A DNA stretch of 64,000 nt from Atriophallophorus winterbourni (Eukaryota > Platyhelminthes > Trematoda > Plagiorchiida > Microphallidae): NCBI GenBank assembly GCA_013407085.1, contig JACCGJ010023304.1:89047-153046 (forward strand), read 5' to 3'. The translations under genes and the position numbers were made by a program. The notes beneath the pieces are model-generated. The model worked only from the letters and a program-made list of their open reading frames with translations, made no database searches and was not told the DNA's origin. This document shows, one piece after another, positions 11,487 through 22,375 of this stretch (position 1 is its first letter; each line of letters begins with the position of its first letter).

Positions 11487-11641
11487 TGTGGAGTGGCTGT
11501 CAGCATGAATACTCGTTGTCCAATCAGAATGCAGTAGCTGTCAGTGTATATATCTCTGTATTCTAATTCCCATGAATGATTCATATGTTTGTTGACGTGT
11601 AGTGAATACACATGTGTCGCTCTGATCTTGACTTTTCTACA
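11487..11641 (+). repeat. 3' LTR of gag-only element copy 1
   Basis: Matches 10637-10791 end to end and is followed by the target duplication AACCG at 11642. Confidence 0.88.
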
Positions 11642-11690
11642 AACCGCATACTCCATGGTTGGCCTCAAGTGCGTATTAATTATTCAATGA

Positions 11691-12564
11691 AGTATCAACA
11701 ATCAACGTGATCTGTATTTATGCCGATTTGAATTCTGATGTGTGTGCCTCGGAGCAAAATCTTATTATTGACACAAACCTTCGATTTACAAGTGTGCAGC
11801 TCTGATAAAGGATGTAAAGAACAGAAAGTCAGCGTGGAACGAAAGCCATGTTGACTTTGGGGGCCGGTGTATTTTCTTTCTGTTCCCTCAATATCGTCGT
11901 CCACACTGTTTTTCTGACCTGTCATTACCCTATCGCTTTATGAAACCTTTTGCTTATTTTGACCTTGATTTGCTGCGCACAATTTGTTCTAATCTCAATC
12001 GCGTGTGATGGTCGGACATTTCAACTTAGCTTTGATTTCGACTCGTGTGGTACGTCCTCGATATTGTTTTGAAATTGACCCGGATTTTCATCCGGTTAAC
12101 CTCAATAATTAAGGTATGGTTTTACATCATTTGATTGCCTCAATACACTACCGCTGTTTTTGACAAATCCTTGTTGGGTTCGGATATACCTGGGGCTTTT
12201 GCGCGTCACTCAACTTGGGACGTTTCATTGATTGTCAAATACAATCAGAATTACTCAATTAGACAGTACTCATTAGTGCTGAGTTAATTCGGAGAGTTCA
12301 TCCATCTTCGTGAATTTTGGTTCGACTTTTTCAATGCATTCGTCAAACAATTCGGGGGAACCATATCGTTACAAACTCTGAAGGTCATCTATGCTGTGAA
12401 ATTGTATCTACATACTTGTCATTTTTCAGTAGTTCAAATGCAAAATACCTTCATACGGGTCGTTCAATTGGCATCTGATTGGTCGCTTCTCGAAAACGGT
12501 TATTTGTTGGCTAAGGTTATTCTTCTGTCTAATAAATCGCTTCGCACGGATCTTGGACCACTTT
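11691..12564. other. No recognised gene
   Basis: AT-rich sequence between a truncated CR1 and a MULE fragment. Short open frames here carry no motif I know. About 12262-12340 weakly matches 9285-9360 (both contain GAGTTAATTCGGA or the like), a low-copy dispersed repeat. Confidence 0.5.
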
Positions 12565-12905
12565 GGTAATTATGAGCGCAGATGATGTTATTAGTCGGTT
12601 GCGCCGCAAATTGGAGCCACCATACTTCAATGTTTATCCGTTGTATCGATAACTTCTTAAATAGGACTGGTCCTTGTACATAGTCTCCGTTCATTTTGAG
12701 ATTAGACATTGGCAATGTACCACTCGCGTCCGTACGTTATGACACTACAGTGAAAAAATTGAATATAGAGCCCAATGACGTCAATCGTCAGATATCGTCT
12801 CCGGTAGCCAGTTACGACGAAGAAGGTACGTTTGCCGCTATGGAAGGCAACATTGTTCGCGTATTAAGCGTTCACGATTGCCAGATCAAAGATCGATGAC
12901 GGGCA
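12565..12905 (+). pseudogene. MULE C-terminal fragment, split by an RTE element
   Basis: The nucleotide sequence follows the C-terminal half of the MULE-derived gene at 28604-29668 (reverse strand there). Shared segments encode RRKLEPPYFN, then the NRQISSPVASYDEE region and a VHD stretch. Several frameshifts break it. The match stops at about 12905, where an RTE tail begins, and resumes for about 35 bp at 16058-16092 (STSRLPP region). The fragment was one piece before the RTE inserted. Confidence 0.75.
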
Positions 12906-13159
12906 GTCACTCACTCACTCACTCACTCAGTCGTCTCCGTGCCGGGTGGCACATGAGGCGAACACAACCCCGTGCCAGTGGTTCCGGTTTGCCGCTGCTT
13001 CCGTCGCCGTTTGCACCGTAAATCCTTGTGCATGTAGTTCGCGTTCCAACATTCTGAGCCAAGTTTCTTAAGCCGTCCTCTTTATCGTTTACCTTGCGGA
13101 AGCCAGTGAATGGCGACCTTCGTATGCGAAATGGGATCCATCCTGCAGACATCACCGAA

Positions 13160-14600
13160 CTATCTCCAACGTCGTCTTTCGACTACGGTAGATACCACCT
13201 CCAGACCAGTTTTTCTCAGGAGCTCTTCATTCGAAATGGTGTGTGGCCAAAAAATCCGTAGAATCCTTCTCAAGCACTTAGTTTGAAACACGTTCATTCT
13301 GCGCTCAATGAGAGTGGTCGTCTTCCAGCATTCCGATGCATACAGTAACACATTCATAACGTAGCTCTTGAAGAGTCTGATCTTCGTGTTGATGCTGAGA
13401 CCGGTGGATTTCCAAATGGAATTAAGCATGCAGAATGCTTGGTTCGCCTTCCCGATCCTTCTCCTGACCTCATCTTCACAGTCATCATTTACAGTCAGTT
13501 TGCTCCCAAGGTTAGACTGTATCTGTAACCTCACTGAGCGGTTGACCGTCCACGAACACTGGTGGTTGCTCCGGAACATTCTTCCGCGTTACCTAAAATT
13601 TGCCAGCGTTAATTTCTAAACCAAACGTCTTGCCAATTGCCGATAGTAGATCGCTCTTGTTCTGAATGTCACTGATCTTGCATGCCAAGTGTGCAACATC
13701 ATCCGCATAGTCCAGGTCTTCTAGCGGTCCAACTGGGATCCATGGAATGCCTGCTGCCCTGCCATCGGTCACCTGTCTCATAATCCATTATATTGTTAGG
13801 GAGAAGAATATCGGTGAGAGGATGCATCCTTGCCTCACTCCCGTACGAAACTCAAGCTTCTCAGTGAGCATTCCATTGTGAGCGACTTGGCATTCAAACA
13901 TCTCATAAAAGCCTTTTATGAGATTTACTATCTTGATGGAATACCATAAAGACGGAGGATTTTCCATAACACTGGTCAGTGAATGCTATCGAAGGCCTTC
14001 TGGAAGTCGATGTAGGCCACACATAGCTCTGCATTCCATTCATGTGTCTGCTCCAGGATCTGACGAAGGACAAAGATTTTGTCAATGCAAAATTTTCTTT
14101 TCCTGAACCCGGCTTGCTCTTGTCGTAAAATGGATTCAACTGCATTGGAGACACGTCGGAGAATGATGCGGCAGAATACTTTACTCGTGACTGGTAGAAG
14201 CGTAATACCTCGCCAATTGGTGCAGTAGCTCAAGTCACCTTTCTTGGTAAGTTTGGTAAGTACCTGAACGCCAGGCGTCCGGTATCTGCTCAGTATCCCA
14301 GATGTTCTGGAATAGGTCTCGCAAAACTTTCGGTTTCTGCCTTGAGTAGTTCGGCATACACTCCATCGTCACTTGGTGCCTTCCGATTTTTCAACCGCTG
14401 GATAGAAAATTGCACCTCTTGGAGGCTGATGGGTTCTGTGTTGACGTCGAGTTCTGTATCTGCCTCTGGTATATAGACGTTGTTACGAGGCGGTGGGCGG
14501 TTTAGAATGAGCTCATAATGTTCTCGCCATCTGGCTAACTCTTTTTTCGCATCAGTTATTATATCTTCAATCTGGGTCCTCACTTGTTGATTGCTTGCCT
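13160..14600 (-). pseudogene. RTE reverse transcriptase
   Basis: Order on the minus strand: linker with RLKNRKAPSDDGVYAELLK (14583-14290), fingers with NWRGITLLPVTSKVFCRII and EQAGFRKRKFCIDKIF (14233-13976), catalytic box YADD at 13698-13709 within PLEDLDYADDVAHLA, and C-terminal region with SYVMNVLLYASECWKT, FQTKCLRRILRI and NEELLRKTGLE (13579-13160). All key blocks are present but need several frame changes. Downstream of 13160 there is degraded C-terminal and tail sequence. Confidence 0.8.
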
Positions 14601-15059
14601 CACTGCGATTGCAGAGCTTTCGATTAATCTGATATAACTTTCACAAATCATTTATTTGGCACGCCTCTTCTGCTTGTTGTGTCAGGTTTTCCACATACCG
14701 TCTTTTGTCCTTCCTTGCTGATTTTTAATCCCCTTATCTTTCATTCTATACTCTTCAGTGATGGCATTCCTTACATTAGAGAGTTTCTTGCTCAGCATGC
14801 GTTTCTTTACATCTTTTCTCTGTTCTATGTGTTGCCAGGTTTTCATTGAGATCCACGAGGCTTTGCTCCTCTGTCTGTACCCGAGGACTTTTTCTTAGAC
14901 AGCTTTAGTGTGCGGTTAAAAACATCAATCATCATTGAATCCGTCGGCCGGGCGCTGATTTCCTCTCTCAGGATGTTGCCAAAAGCTTTCCTCGTGTCGA
15001 CATCGATCAGCTTATTCATATTCAACCGTCAGCTGCGCTGAATTCCGATATTTGCCCTT

Positions 15060-15830
15060 CAAACAGATCTTCCCCACAGCCAGGAAATGGTCGCTACCGA
15101 TATCGGTACCACGCATGACCCTCACATCTTGTAACGAGAGCCTCCATTTACCATTTACCATCATGTGATAAATTTGAATTTCTGTTAAGCTGTCCGGAGA
15201 AGACCAGGTTATTTTATGGATATTTTCGTGGGGAAATAGGGTGCCTTTAACGACAAGATCGTTCTCTTCGCAGAAGTCAAGTTGCCGCTCCCTATTATCA
15301 TTCTTTTAGCCAACACCATGCACTCCAATGGCATGCTCCCTGCCCGTATTTACAGTTCCTGTTCTAGCGTTAAAATCTCCCATTGCCACCAGTAGGTCGT
15401 GCTTTGGGATGACCCACAAGACTGATTGCATGGCTTCGTAAAACCTGTCTTTCTCCTCTTTGGCTGAATCTTCTGTTGGAGCGTATGCTTCCCCAATCGA
15501 AAGTTTGCAGAAACTTGAGTTTAGTCTGGCATATAGGTGTCCCTCGTTTACACACTTCCATTACAACATCGTACTGCTGGACTTACTGGTTGCAAGCAGA
15601 GCAACTTCACCATGATGGAGGTTATCTTGCCTGCCTGACTAACTAATAGTTTCACCGCTATCCAGCTTTTTTTGTCCAGAGCCGGTCCATCTCACCTCGG
15701 ACATGCAAAGTGTACTCAGATCATACCTGTTGAGTTCATGTATGGCTTGAGCCAGCTTGATACAGCGTTCGAACGTTCCAGCAACCAAGTCTTATCGTTC
15801 TTTTCGGTGCAAGGAGATCGGCCATCGGGC
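15060..15830 (-). pseudogene. RTE endonuclease domain
   Basis: The N-terminus is near 15830 with GCWNVRTLYQAG, a hallmark of RTE endonucleases. It continues through a SEVRWTGSG-like stretch (about 15700), KLSIGEAYAPTEDS (about 15500), MGDFNARTG (about 15380) and IGSDHFLAVGK (about 15090). The Asn and Asp-His motifs of the AP-endonuclease fold are therefore visible. The parts lie in different frames with stops, so it is inactive. It would nick target DNA to prime reverse transcription. Confidence 0.75.
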
Positions 15831-16257
15831 TGGAAACTTCCTTTCGGCTTTCATCTCAATCCGTCATGAAACCTTTTGTAAGGTTCGCGTCACTCCTGTA
15901 ACCGGTGATTAGTAGAATTTTCGGATCTGTTGTCATCGTTTCCGTAGCAATGTAGGTTTAACTGGATAGGGTTTCTATCCGTAAGCCCAACTCTCCTTCT
16001 TCCTGAGACGGGCTTGTGACCGTCCTTGGCGGAGTTTGAGGTCTGGCAGCCTGGTCTCGAAATCCAACCCCCTCCACCTCTCGACTACCACCAGCACGAA
16101 GCGTGCAACCGAATACGTAAGCTTGTATTTACATTAATCTCTTCCTCATATTCTATTATACTGTTAGTATATAATAATGGAATATTACGCATAGTATACC
16201 GTTACATGCACAGCATAAACCTTAATTCTATACCTATCTCTCCTTCAGGTGTTGTCA

Positions 16258-16572
16258 TCTGCATCTGGCTACATCGCGATATCAAATTTAGAGTAAAAGA
16301 ATACGACGAATACAATTATCATTGAAACAAAACCTGCTGTTCAACAGATTTCAAAATAGATTTTTTATTTGCTATCCGTTGGCTTTCTTAACCTGAGGCA
16401 GTAAATTGGCCATGGTCATAGTGTATATTGCGATCAAATGCGAGAAAGATGTGTCGTGTGTTCAGAAGCGTGGAACATTGCTCTCTTAGGTGATTGTGCA
16501 TCATGGAAAACGTTCCATTAGTGAAGCCTCATGAAATTTAGTGAGATTTTTGAACTGTCATGTAGCTTGTGA
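16258..16572 (+). repeat. Dispersed repeat R1, copy 1
   Basis: About 310 bp matching 24236-24540 in the same orientation, including AAACAAAACCTGCTGTTCAA and GATTGTGCATCATGG blocks. There is no coding capacity. Possibly an LTR or UTR of an unidentified element. Confidence 0.7.
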
Positions 16573-16654
16573 CTCATTAATATTTCTGCATGAGATTGCG
16601 CGCTGAGTAACCACTCATGCTCTGTGAGTAGACCAATAATTTCCACGTAGCTCC

Positions 16655-17360
16655 TCACTCACTACATGTGGTAGAGCGCTTAATTTCCTCTGCCCCCCGT
16701 AGTACGCAGCCTGCACAAGGTACACAATCGTCCAATCAGATTGTGAGTTTGGGCGAAAGCGTCACCCGGTTGAATCGAAAGACAGTCTCAGCCCGAGATA
16801 TTACAGTGTATGCTTCGGTTGAATGAATTAGGAAAGCATTGCATTATTTTCATGTAAACCTTTATTCACACTATTGTCCACAAACATCAAACGAAATTTC
16901 ATTATAACTCAATCTAGAAGATTTTAGCTTTATTTTAACAGACGAATTTCTAGCTATAACTTAACCAAAGAATATCTGTCCTAAATTGGTGACGGCCAAT
17001 TGACATTGGTTTACCTATCTGTATCATAAATAAAACGTTACATGAAAGGGAAAAAGTTACGGGAATGCGTTGACTTGGTAAGTAGGTCAGACAACTGCAC
17101 AGTGCATAGGCAGCGTGATGTGCAACCGAGACTTGTAAGTTCCTTGCGGTAGAGAAATGCAGACAGTCTATGTGGAATGTAGGTCATTCAATGTAACGAG
17201 ACAAAGCTATTTTATTGAACAAGAGGAGATGAGTAGGTGTCATTATATGTAGCGAGACAAGTAAAATGTCGCTGTCATGTGTGAATGTGTCACACCCAAT
17301 ACGATCAAACTCCCCTTCTAACTTCATGTGAGAAATTATTCGAATTTTTATTGAATTATT
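16655..17360 (+). repeat. Dispersed repeat R2, copy 1
   Basis: Matches 26500-27175 on the opposite strand in several blocks: a GTGGTAGAGCGCTTAA block, a CAGACAGTCTATGTGGAATG block and a CCCCTTCTAACTTCATGTG block. It lies just upstream of a Gypsy-A LTR and pol remnant, so it may belong to the LTR or leader of such an element. No ORF is supported. Confidence 0.65.
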
Positions 17361-17439
17361 ACCATCAAATAGTTATTGTTAAGCTTTTAAGACCATTATA
17401 AACTTTGAATAACCATACTTCGTTTCGCAGTTGGGTAAA

Positions 17440-18935
17440 TTGTGCCCAAGAATCAGCTCTGATTCGGTGTTTGAACACCTTTGTTCGTTGTACGAACCAC
17501 ATGTAACAGTGGCATTCAAGTATAACTTTGTGTACCACTTATCAACTGATTCAATGCTTACTGCACCTGTCTCCACCTGATGACGGCATTGTAGTGTAAG
17601 TTCGATGATAAGAGCAACACATCACTTTTGTCATAACGCTACAATCATGAATGTAACTCACGGTTAGCTAGCCATATCACCCTCGAGACAATCATAAATC
17701 GAATGTGTTTATTCGGTCAAATACCAATATAAGTCAACACCATTAACAACAACATCACAACAATTGTTTCACGGAAATCACATCTGCATACTTTTGATTT
17801 GTCTTACAATATTTAATGTTGATTTCTATCCAAATGCACTAGTATACAACATGATCCCTCTATAGTTATGATATAACACATTCCGTCAATGCGTCACAGT
17901 GGTCGTACAATTGTTATCCGCTTTCCTACAAGATGAATATGCGTTGCTTTGTTGCTCATACGTTTGATTTAGACGACCTCAAGTAAAAGTACAGACTACG
18001 GAGAGGCTAAGCTTGTTGCAAACCTTTAGGGTCAACATGGAAATGTTCCGTAGTGAACACACTGTCCGAGAAAAAGTTGAATTTGTTTTTCGGAATGAAA
18101 CTTGCTCTAAGTAGACGGTTAACGTGATACATAAAATGAATATTTTGCAACATTAAACATGTGATGAACAATATTGTTGCTGGTCTTCCAGGTGTCGAAG
18201 TCTATGAAGACGGCATTATTATTCATGGAACGATAAGCGTGTTTAAGATCAACGTTTATTGGCTCTACTCTCGTTCCAAACATTAGAACGTTTAATTAAA
18301 TTCGGATAAATACATCATTTCAATTGATGAAATTGATTGTCTTGGATACCCTGCATTTTATAATGAACTTCATCTAGACCGGAGTCGTTTTAAACCGCTA
18401 ACCGAAATGAAATAGCCAAATTCTTTTAGCGGTAATGGGAGTGTTACAATATTATTTAAAATTCATCCCAAATTTCGCAAAAGTTGCTGATTCATTGTTT
18501 ACATTACTGAATGCTACAACGTTAAAGTGAACTTCCGAAAATAAAAAGACACTTCGGGATCTTTAAACCATATTGTAATCCAGTGATTACTTGAGCCGTT
18601 TACACCAAATTTGCGTTCTGTTTTAATCACAGATTGTTCTCCTCATGTTATTAATGCTGTTTTAGAGCAAAGTGGTCATCTGATATTGTGTATTTCACGC
18701 AATGGATTATCCGAAAAATTTGCAGGTTCGCTAAAACTTTCGATTTCCTCTTGTTCCCCAACAACATTTAATGAATGTATTGTGATGCTCACATCCCCAT
18801 CATCTACACACCACTACCGGTTTCTGGCTGTTTGCCGTAGTCAGGTGGAGACAGTAAGATCAGTTTCAGTGAGCCTTGAAACAGTGGAAAAGCGGCAAAT
18901 ATAGTTAAACTTGAACGCCACTGTTCTGTGGGGTT
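17440..18935 (+). pseudogene. Gypsy family A remnant: LTR piece, RT end and RNase H start
   Basis: 17455-17540 repeats the LTR motif seen at 1-115. From 18160 the translation reads NNIVAGLPGVEVYEDGIIIHG, a Gypsy RT catalytic region in which the YxDD box is altered to YEDG. At about 18430-18490 it reads SVTILFKIHPKF, and at 18611-18720 SVLITDCSPHVINAVLEQSG followed by ILCISRNGLSEKF, the start of RNase H. Sequence between the LTR piece and the RT is not recognisable. It ends near the gag-only fragment at 18941. Confidence 0.7.
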
Positions 18936-18940
18936 CTTAC

Positions 18941-19200
18941 TGTGGAGTGGCTGTCAGTACGCTTACTCATTGTGCAATCAGAATGCAGTAGCTGTCAGTG
19001 TATCTATCTCTGTATTATATTCTATTCTATTCCATGAATGATTCATATGTTCCTTGACGTGATGTGAATACACATCTGACGCTCTGATCTTGACCTTTTA
19101 ACATGGTGACGAGGATGATCGACGAGAAAACGTCGGATAGAACTGACAACGCCCTTTTAGCGGCTTTATTGTTCGACCACCTGCACCACTCAGAAACGTG
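18941..19200 (+). mobile_element. 5' fragment of the gag-only LTR element
   Basis: Begins TGTGGAGTGGCTGTCAG, runs through a complete but diverged LTR (to about 19104), then TGGTGACGAGGATGATCGACG and the first 30 or so gag codons. It breaks at about 19200 into a Penelope-like frame. The internal gag repeat and 3' LTR are missing. This third copy shows the family was amplified. Confidence 0.8.
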
Positions 19201-19205
19201 ACATA

Positions 19206-19555
19206 TTGGAAGCATTTCATATTTTCTTTAACAACTTGGATCCCGAAATCCAAGTTACAAAGGAGATTGAGTCGACAGAAGGGACACTCCCATTCTTGGA
19301 CTGTCTCGCGCGAAAGCAGAATGGTAAAATGAGCACTACGTTCTATCGTAAGCCAATCGACACAGATGCGGTCTTGCGATACTCATCAGCGCACCCCCAA
19401 AAAGTATTCAATTCAGTTGCGAAATCGCTGTTCTACAAAGTTGAACGCTTGTGCAGCAGTGCTACCGATATAATGGAAGCCCATCAGGAAGTTAGTCGTC
19501 GACTTGTTGATCATGGTTACCCTAAGAGCCTAATTAAACGCCAACTGAAACAATA
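19206..19555 (+). pseudogene. Penelope-like element RT fragment
   Basis: The frame encodes EIQVTKEIESTEGTLPFLDC, TTFYRKPIDTDAVLRYSSAH, then a DHGYPKSLIKRQLK segment. This is the region downstream of the YxDD box in Penelope-like RTs, and it closely resembles 63243-63600 (minus strand), where YVDD is present. Here it lacks the catalytic part and the GIY-YIG domain. It is cut on the left by the gag-only fragment and on the right by a hAT end at 19556. Confidence 0.8.
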
Positions 19556-20483
19556 CAGACAATAACGAATACTTCGCTTTGGGATTTAAAGCGAAGCGAA
19601 GTTGCGAAGCGAAGTTGCGAAGCGAAGCGAATATTGTTGAATATTCGCTTCGCTATCGCCATGGCGAAGGGCAAAAAAAATTCGCTAAAAATTCGCTATA
19701 CTTCGCTTCGCTTAAAACGAAGTGCAAGTTCAAACTTCCCCGTAAACGAATATTAGCGAAGTCTTCGCTGAAAGCGAAGAGTGTTCATTTTTGTACTTTA
19801 ATATTTTAACCCTTTGTCTGTGGGAATTGTTTTTGATGTTGACACTTGTTGACAACAGACAATAACGAATGTCACTTTTTTTTGGAGCGAAGCGAAGTGC
19901 GAAGCGAATTTTCGAAGTGTCCTAACTGCCCTTCGCAATGACGAATATTATCGAAGCGAATATCCGAAGTGCAGTTCGCAATGGTGAAGCGAATATTCGC
20001 TCCGCTTCGCAACTTCAGCTTCGCTTTAAATCCCAAAGCGAAGTATTCGTTATTGTCTGGTTGACACTCGACTGGCTCTATAAAGAGTCCTGCGAGGATC
20101 CGATGACAGACACCGCCAGACAAGTGCACACCAATGGTGACTGAAGGTACCGACGTAAGCCAATGAGCAACCGACTGCTTGTTTAATAGCTATAAGCTAA
20201 CATTTGAGGTGGTAACTAGAGTACCGTCAGTAGACAAAGAGTTGTAATTTTTGTACTTTAATATTTTAAATGTATTCGCGTAGGTGTGTGGCTGGATGCG
20301 AAGGCCGTGGGTGTTTTGAACTGCTTGTGTGTTTGCCGCTCTGCGTGGGTGCTTCGCCATTGCGAAGTGCACTCCGGATATTCGCTTTGATACTATTCGC
20401 CATTGCAAAGGGCAGTTAGGGAACTTCAAAAATTCGCTTCGCACTTCGCTTCGCTTCAAAAAAGTGACATTCGTTATTGTCTG
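19556..20483. mobile_element. Non-autonomous hAT deletion derivative
   Basis: Starts CAGACAATAACGAATACTTCGC and ends ATTCGTTATTGTCTG. Its left and right parts match the left and right ends of the hAT at 31314-36035, including the GGTGACTGAAGGTACCGACG and GTGTTTGCCGCTCTGCGTGG blocks. The transposase region is deleted. It contains a nested 204-bp MITE. Flanking octamers (AAACAATA and GTTAAATA) do not match; the left flank is Penelope and the right flank CR1, so the copy may be recombinant. Confidence 0.8.
19856..20059. mobile_element. 204-bp hAT MITE with target-site duplication
   Basis: Begins CAGACAATAACGAATGTCAC and ends in the inverse of the other hAT terminus, AAGTATTCGTTATTGTCTG. It thus carries both ends of the family and little else, in reverse orientation to its host copy. 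Flanking octamers are GTTGACAA (19848-19855) and GTTGACAC (20060-20067), 7 of 8 matching, and the interrupted sequence is continuous in the hAT at 31980-32030. Confidence 0.85.
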
Positions 20484-21825
20484 GTTAAATACCCATCACC
20501 CAAAACGGAAAAAGTTTGGCGTGCTAGGAATCTCAGCACTACGCACACCTCATGGTCTAACTACGACTGCGTTCGAGGCTGCCGAAGCTCTTGCAGGTTA
20601 CTACTTCAAAGTTTTTTTGCCCCAATTAATCAGTGCATCTTACGCCGTATTAGATCGGCTTTTCCAATGAAATACTAAATGAAATCTCAATAAACAATGA
20701 GTGTGTCATGCTCAGACTTCTTCGTTTGAATACCGCAAAGTCACCAGGAGCAGATGGAATCACTCCTTTTATCCTCAAACGATGCGCATCCTCATTGTGT
20801 GGTACACTCAGCAGGTTATTCTAAATTTCGCTCGAAAATAGTATCGTTCCCGCGGAATAAAAATCTGGCATCATCACACCAATCTACAAGGGCGGGAGTC
20901 GATCTGACGCTGCGAACTATAGACCAGTTACGTTGTTGCCAGTAATTTCTAAAGTGATAGAGAGGTTAGTAGCGGAAAAGATCACCCATCACCTCGAAAA
21001 CAATAGACTGCTTGCGACTGAACAGCACGGTTTCAGGGAACATCACTCATGTCTATCTAACCTCTTGCTCAACTTAAACGACTGGACTGAGTGTGTGAAC
21101 AATGGTTACTCCATTCACGCATGCTTTTTAGACATGTCAAAGGCTTTCGACCGCATCAATCATAGTATTTTAATCCAGAAACTTGAATTGCACGGGATAA
21201 CAGGAAAACTTCTTGCTTGGCTAGGAAACTATTTACGCGACAGGAGTGTCCAAGTCAGAGTTGACGGCGCCTAATCGAAACCATTTAAAATTACGAGCGG
21301 AGTGCCCCAGGGTTCGGTCCTCGGACCGATTTTGTTTTTGATCTACGCAAACGACATTCCCGAGCGTGTTAAATGCAAGATTATGTTATTTGCAGACGAT
21401 ATAAAGCTTTGGAGAAGCATACGTGTGAACTGTGAAACTTTGCAGAAGGATCTAAGCACATTGCACGATTGGTCTTTGAGAAACAAACTACCATTCAACT
21501 TCCAAAAGTGCAAGGTGTTAAACATTTGAAAGACTGTTAATCACAAATACACTCTTGGGTCCCACCAACTCGTCTGGACAACTGAAGAGAAGGATTTGCG
21601 TGTTTGGACCAGTTCAAGTCTGAAGACTTCACTGCAGTGCAAAGCGGCTTACAAAAAGGCGTCACAAGTATTGGCGTTATTGAGACGAATTTTCGGCAGA
21701 TTCACCAATCAGTCGGTGCCCCGTATCATGAACACCTATCTGAGACCAGCGATGGAGTACGCTGTTCAGGCTTGGTCACCCTGGATTCAGAAAGACATCA
21801 ATCTTCTGCCGTTGATAAGTAAGTA
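20484..21825 (+). pseudogene. CR1-like RT, truncated at both ends
   Basis: Starts in the linker (KKFGVLGISALRTPHGLTTT, 20508 on). RT proper: LPVISKVIERLVAEKITHHL (20935), FLDMSKAFDRINHS (about 21130), [20 protein letters not shown] (about 21297) and FADD at 21389-21400. The C-terminal region ends with MEYAVQAWSPWIQKDI at about 21800, where unrelated sequence begins. In-frame stops occur at 21271-21273 and 21527, with frameshifts near 20700-20930 and 21590. It is related to the copy at 36036-39857 (CR1-A). Catalytic residues survive but the ORF is broken. Confidence 0.85.
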
Positions 21826-21959
21826 TCGAGTGCATTGAAATAATAGTTAAATCGTGTTTGACAAATCACAACTACGCATATGTGATCCCTGAGAAACGAT
21901 CGTTTTTTATATTGTTGACTTTCATTGAGAGTTAACTGCTTACACATATAGATCCTATT

Positions 21960-22250
21960 TATGATTAACTATTATCAATTTGACGCAAGAAATTGTCCAT
22001 AAACAAAAAAGTTCAATAAATGTAGTTGTGGACCAATATGGAATTGCACGTTCTAGCGTCTCTATTAATGTTCCGACTAATCCATGACTGGGTGTAGTAA
22101 ACGTATGCTTGTAACCAAGCGAATGTAGCCACTGATTAACAGGTGAACCAGAGACGCCGGTCGCGTTATCACTCATGTCAGTTGTGAGGCTAAAATGTTC
22201 GTAACTAGATAATTTTGAATTCCGACTTTGGTTTAGTAATAAGGTATACA
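21960..22250 (-). pseudogene. Gypsy integrase fragment
   Basis: The minus-strand translation contains SPVNQWLHSLGYKHTFTTPS and LIETLERAIPYW, resembling the part of a Gypsy integrase between the second Asp and the Glu. The expected SNGLVE box reads SHGLVGT, so the catalytic Glu appears lost. Short and isolated; possibly family A. Confidence 0.55.
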
Positions 22251-22375
22251 CCTGGCCATATGTGGCGAGTGTTTTAATAACAATAAATAAAATTGAATCA
22301 ATTAAATGATAATGATAAATTAATGATACTGCTGTTCAAATGATTGATATCGCGTGTCCATATTAGGTTACCAAC

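Larger units (their letters stand above)
10637..11641 (+). mobile_element. Gag-only LTR retrotransposon, copy 1 (TR-GAG-like)
   Basis: This 1,005-bp element has two 155-bp LTRs beginning TGTGGAG and ending TTTTCTACA, a gag-type ORF between them and no pol. The 5-bp sequence AACCG flanks it on both sides (10632-10636 and 11642-11646). The CR1 copy it interrupts continues exactly across the insertion. A purine-rich tract (11473-11486) precedes the 3' LTR. A second complete copy is at 24759-25759 and a 5' fragment at 18941-19200. The layout fits the class known in plants as TR-GAG; calling it that here is my inference. Confidence 0.88.
10005..11690 (-). pseudogene. CR1-A 3' fragment, split by a gag-only LTR element
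   Basis: On the minus strand the RT C-terminus runs from about 11690 to 11642, is interrupted at 10637-11641, and resumes from 10631 to about 10190 (MILMFNIMHTPNHPLNQPF, RYFYSVRVCFTWNSLP). The 3' UTR ends in an (AATTG)n tail at about 10008-10030. It matches the plus-strand copy ending at 39857, including the segment spanning the insertion point. It is 5' truncated, as expected of target-primed reverse transcription. Confidence 0.8.
12906..16057 (-). mobile_element. RTE-clade non-LTR retrotransposon, near full length, decayed
   Basis: The minus strand carries an AP-type endonuclease (about 15830-15060) followed by RT (about 14600-13160) and ends in a short (GAGT)n-like tail (plus strand 12906-12930). 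The span of about 3.15 kb is near the usual RTE length of about 3.2 kb. It sits in a MULE fragment that resumes on the far side, which fixes both ends within a few bases. Frameshifts are frequent. Related elements such as SR2 are known from schistosomes. Confidence 0.8.

Noticed and set aside
10638..11641. Reading the 155-bp repeats as flanks of a segmental duplication
   Set aside because: They sit at the exact ends of two independent insertions with different perfect 5-bp duplications, which is diagnostic of LTRs.
19548..20491. Target duplication around the hAT deletion derivative
   Set aside because: AAACAATA and GTTAAATA match at 4 of 8, no better than chance, and the two flanks belong to different elements.
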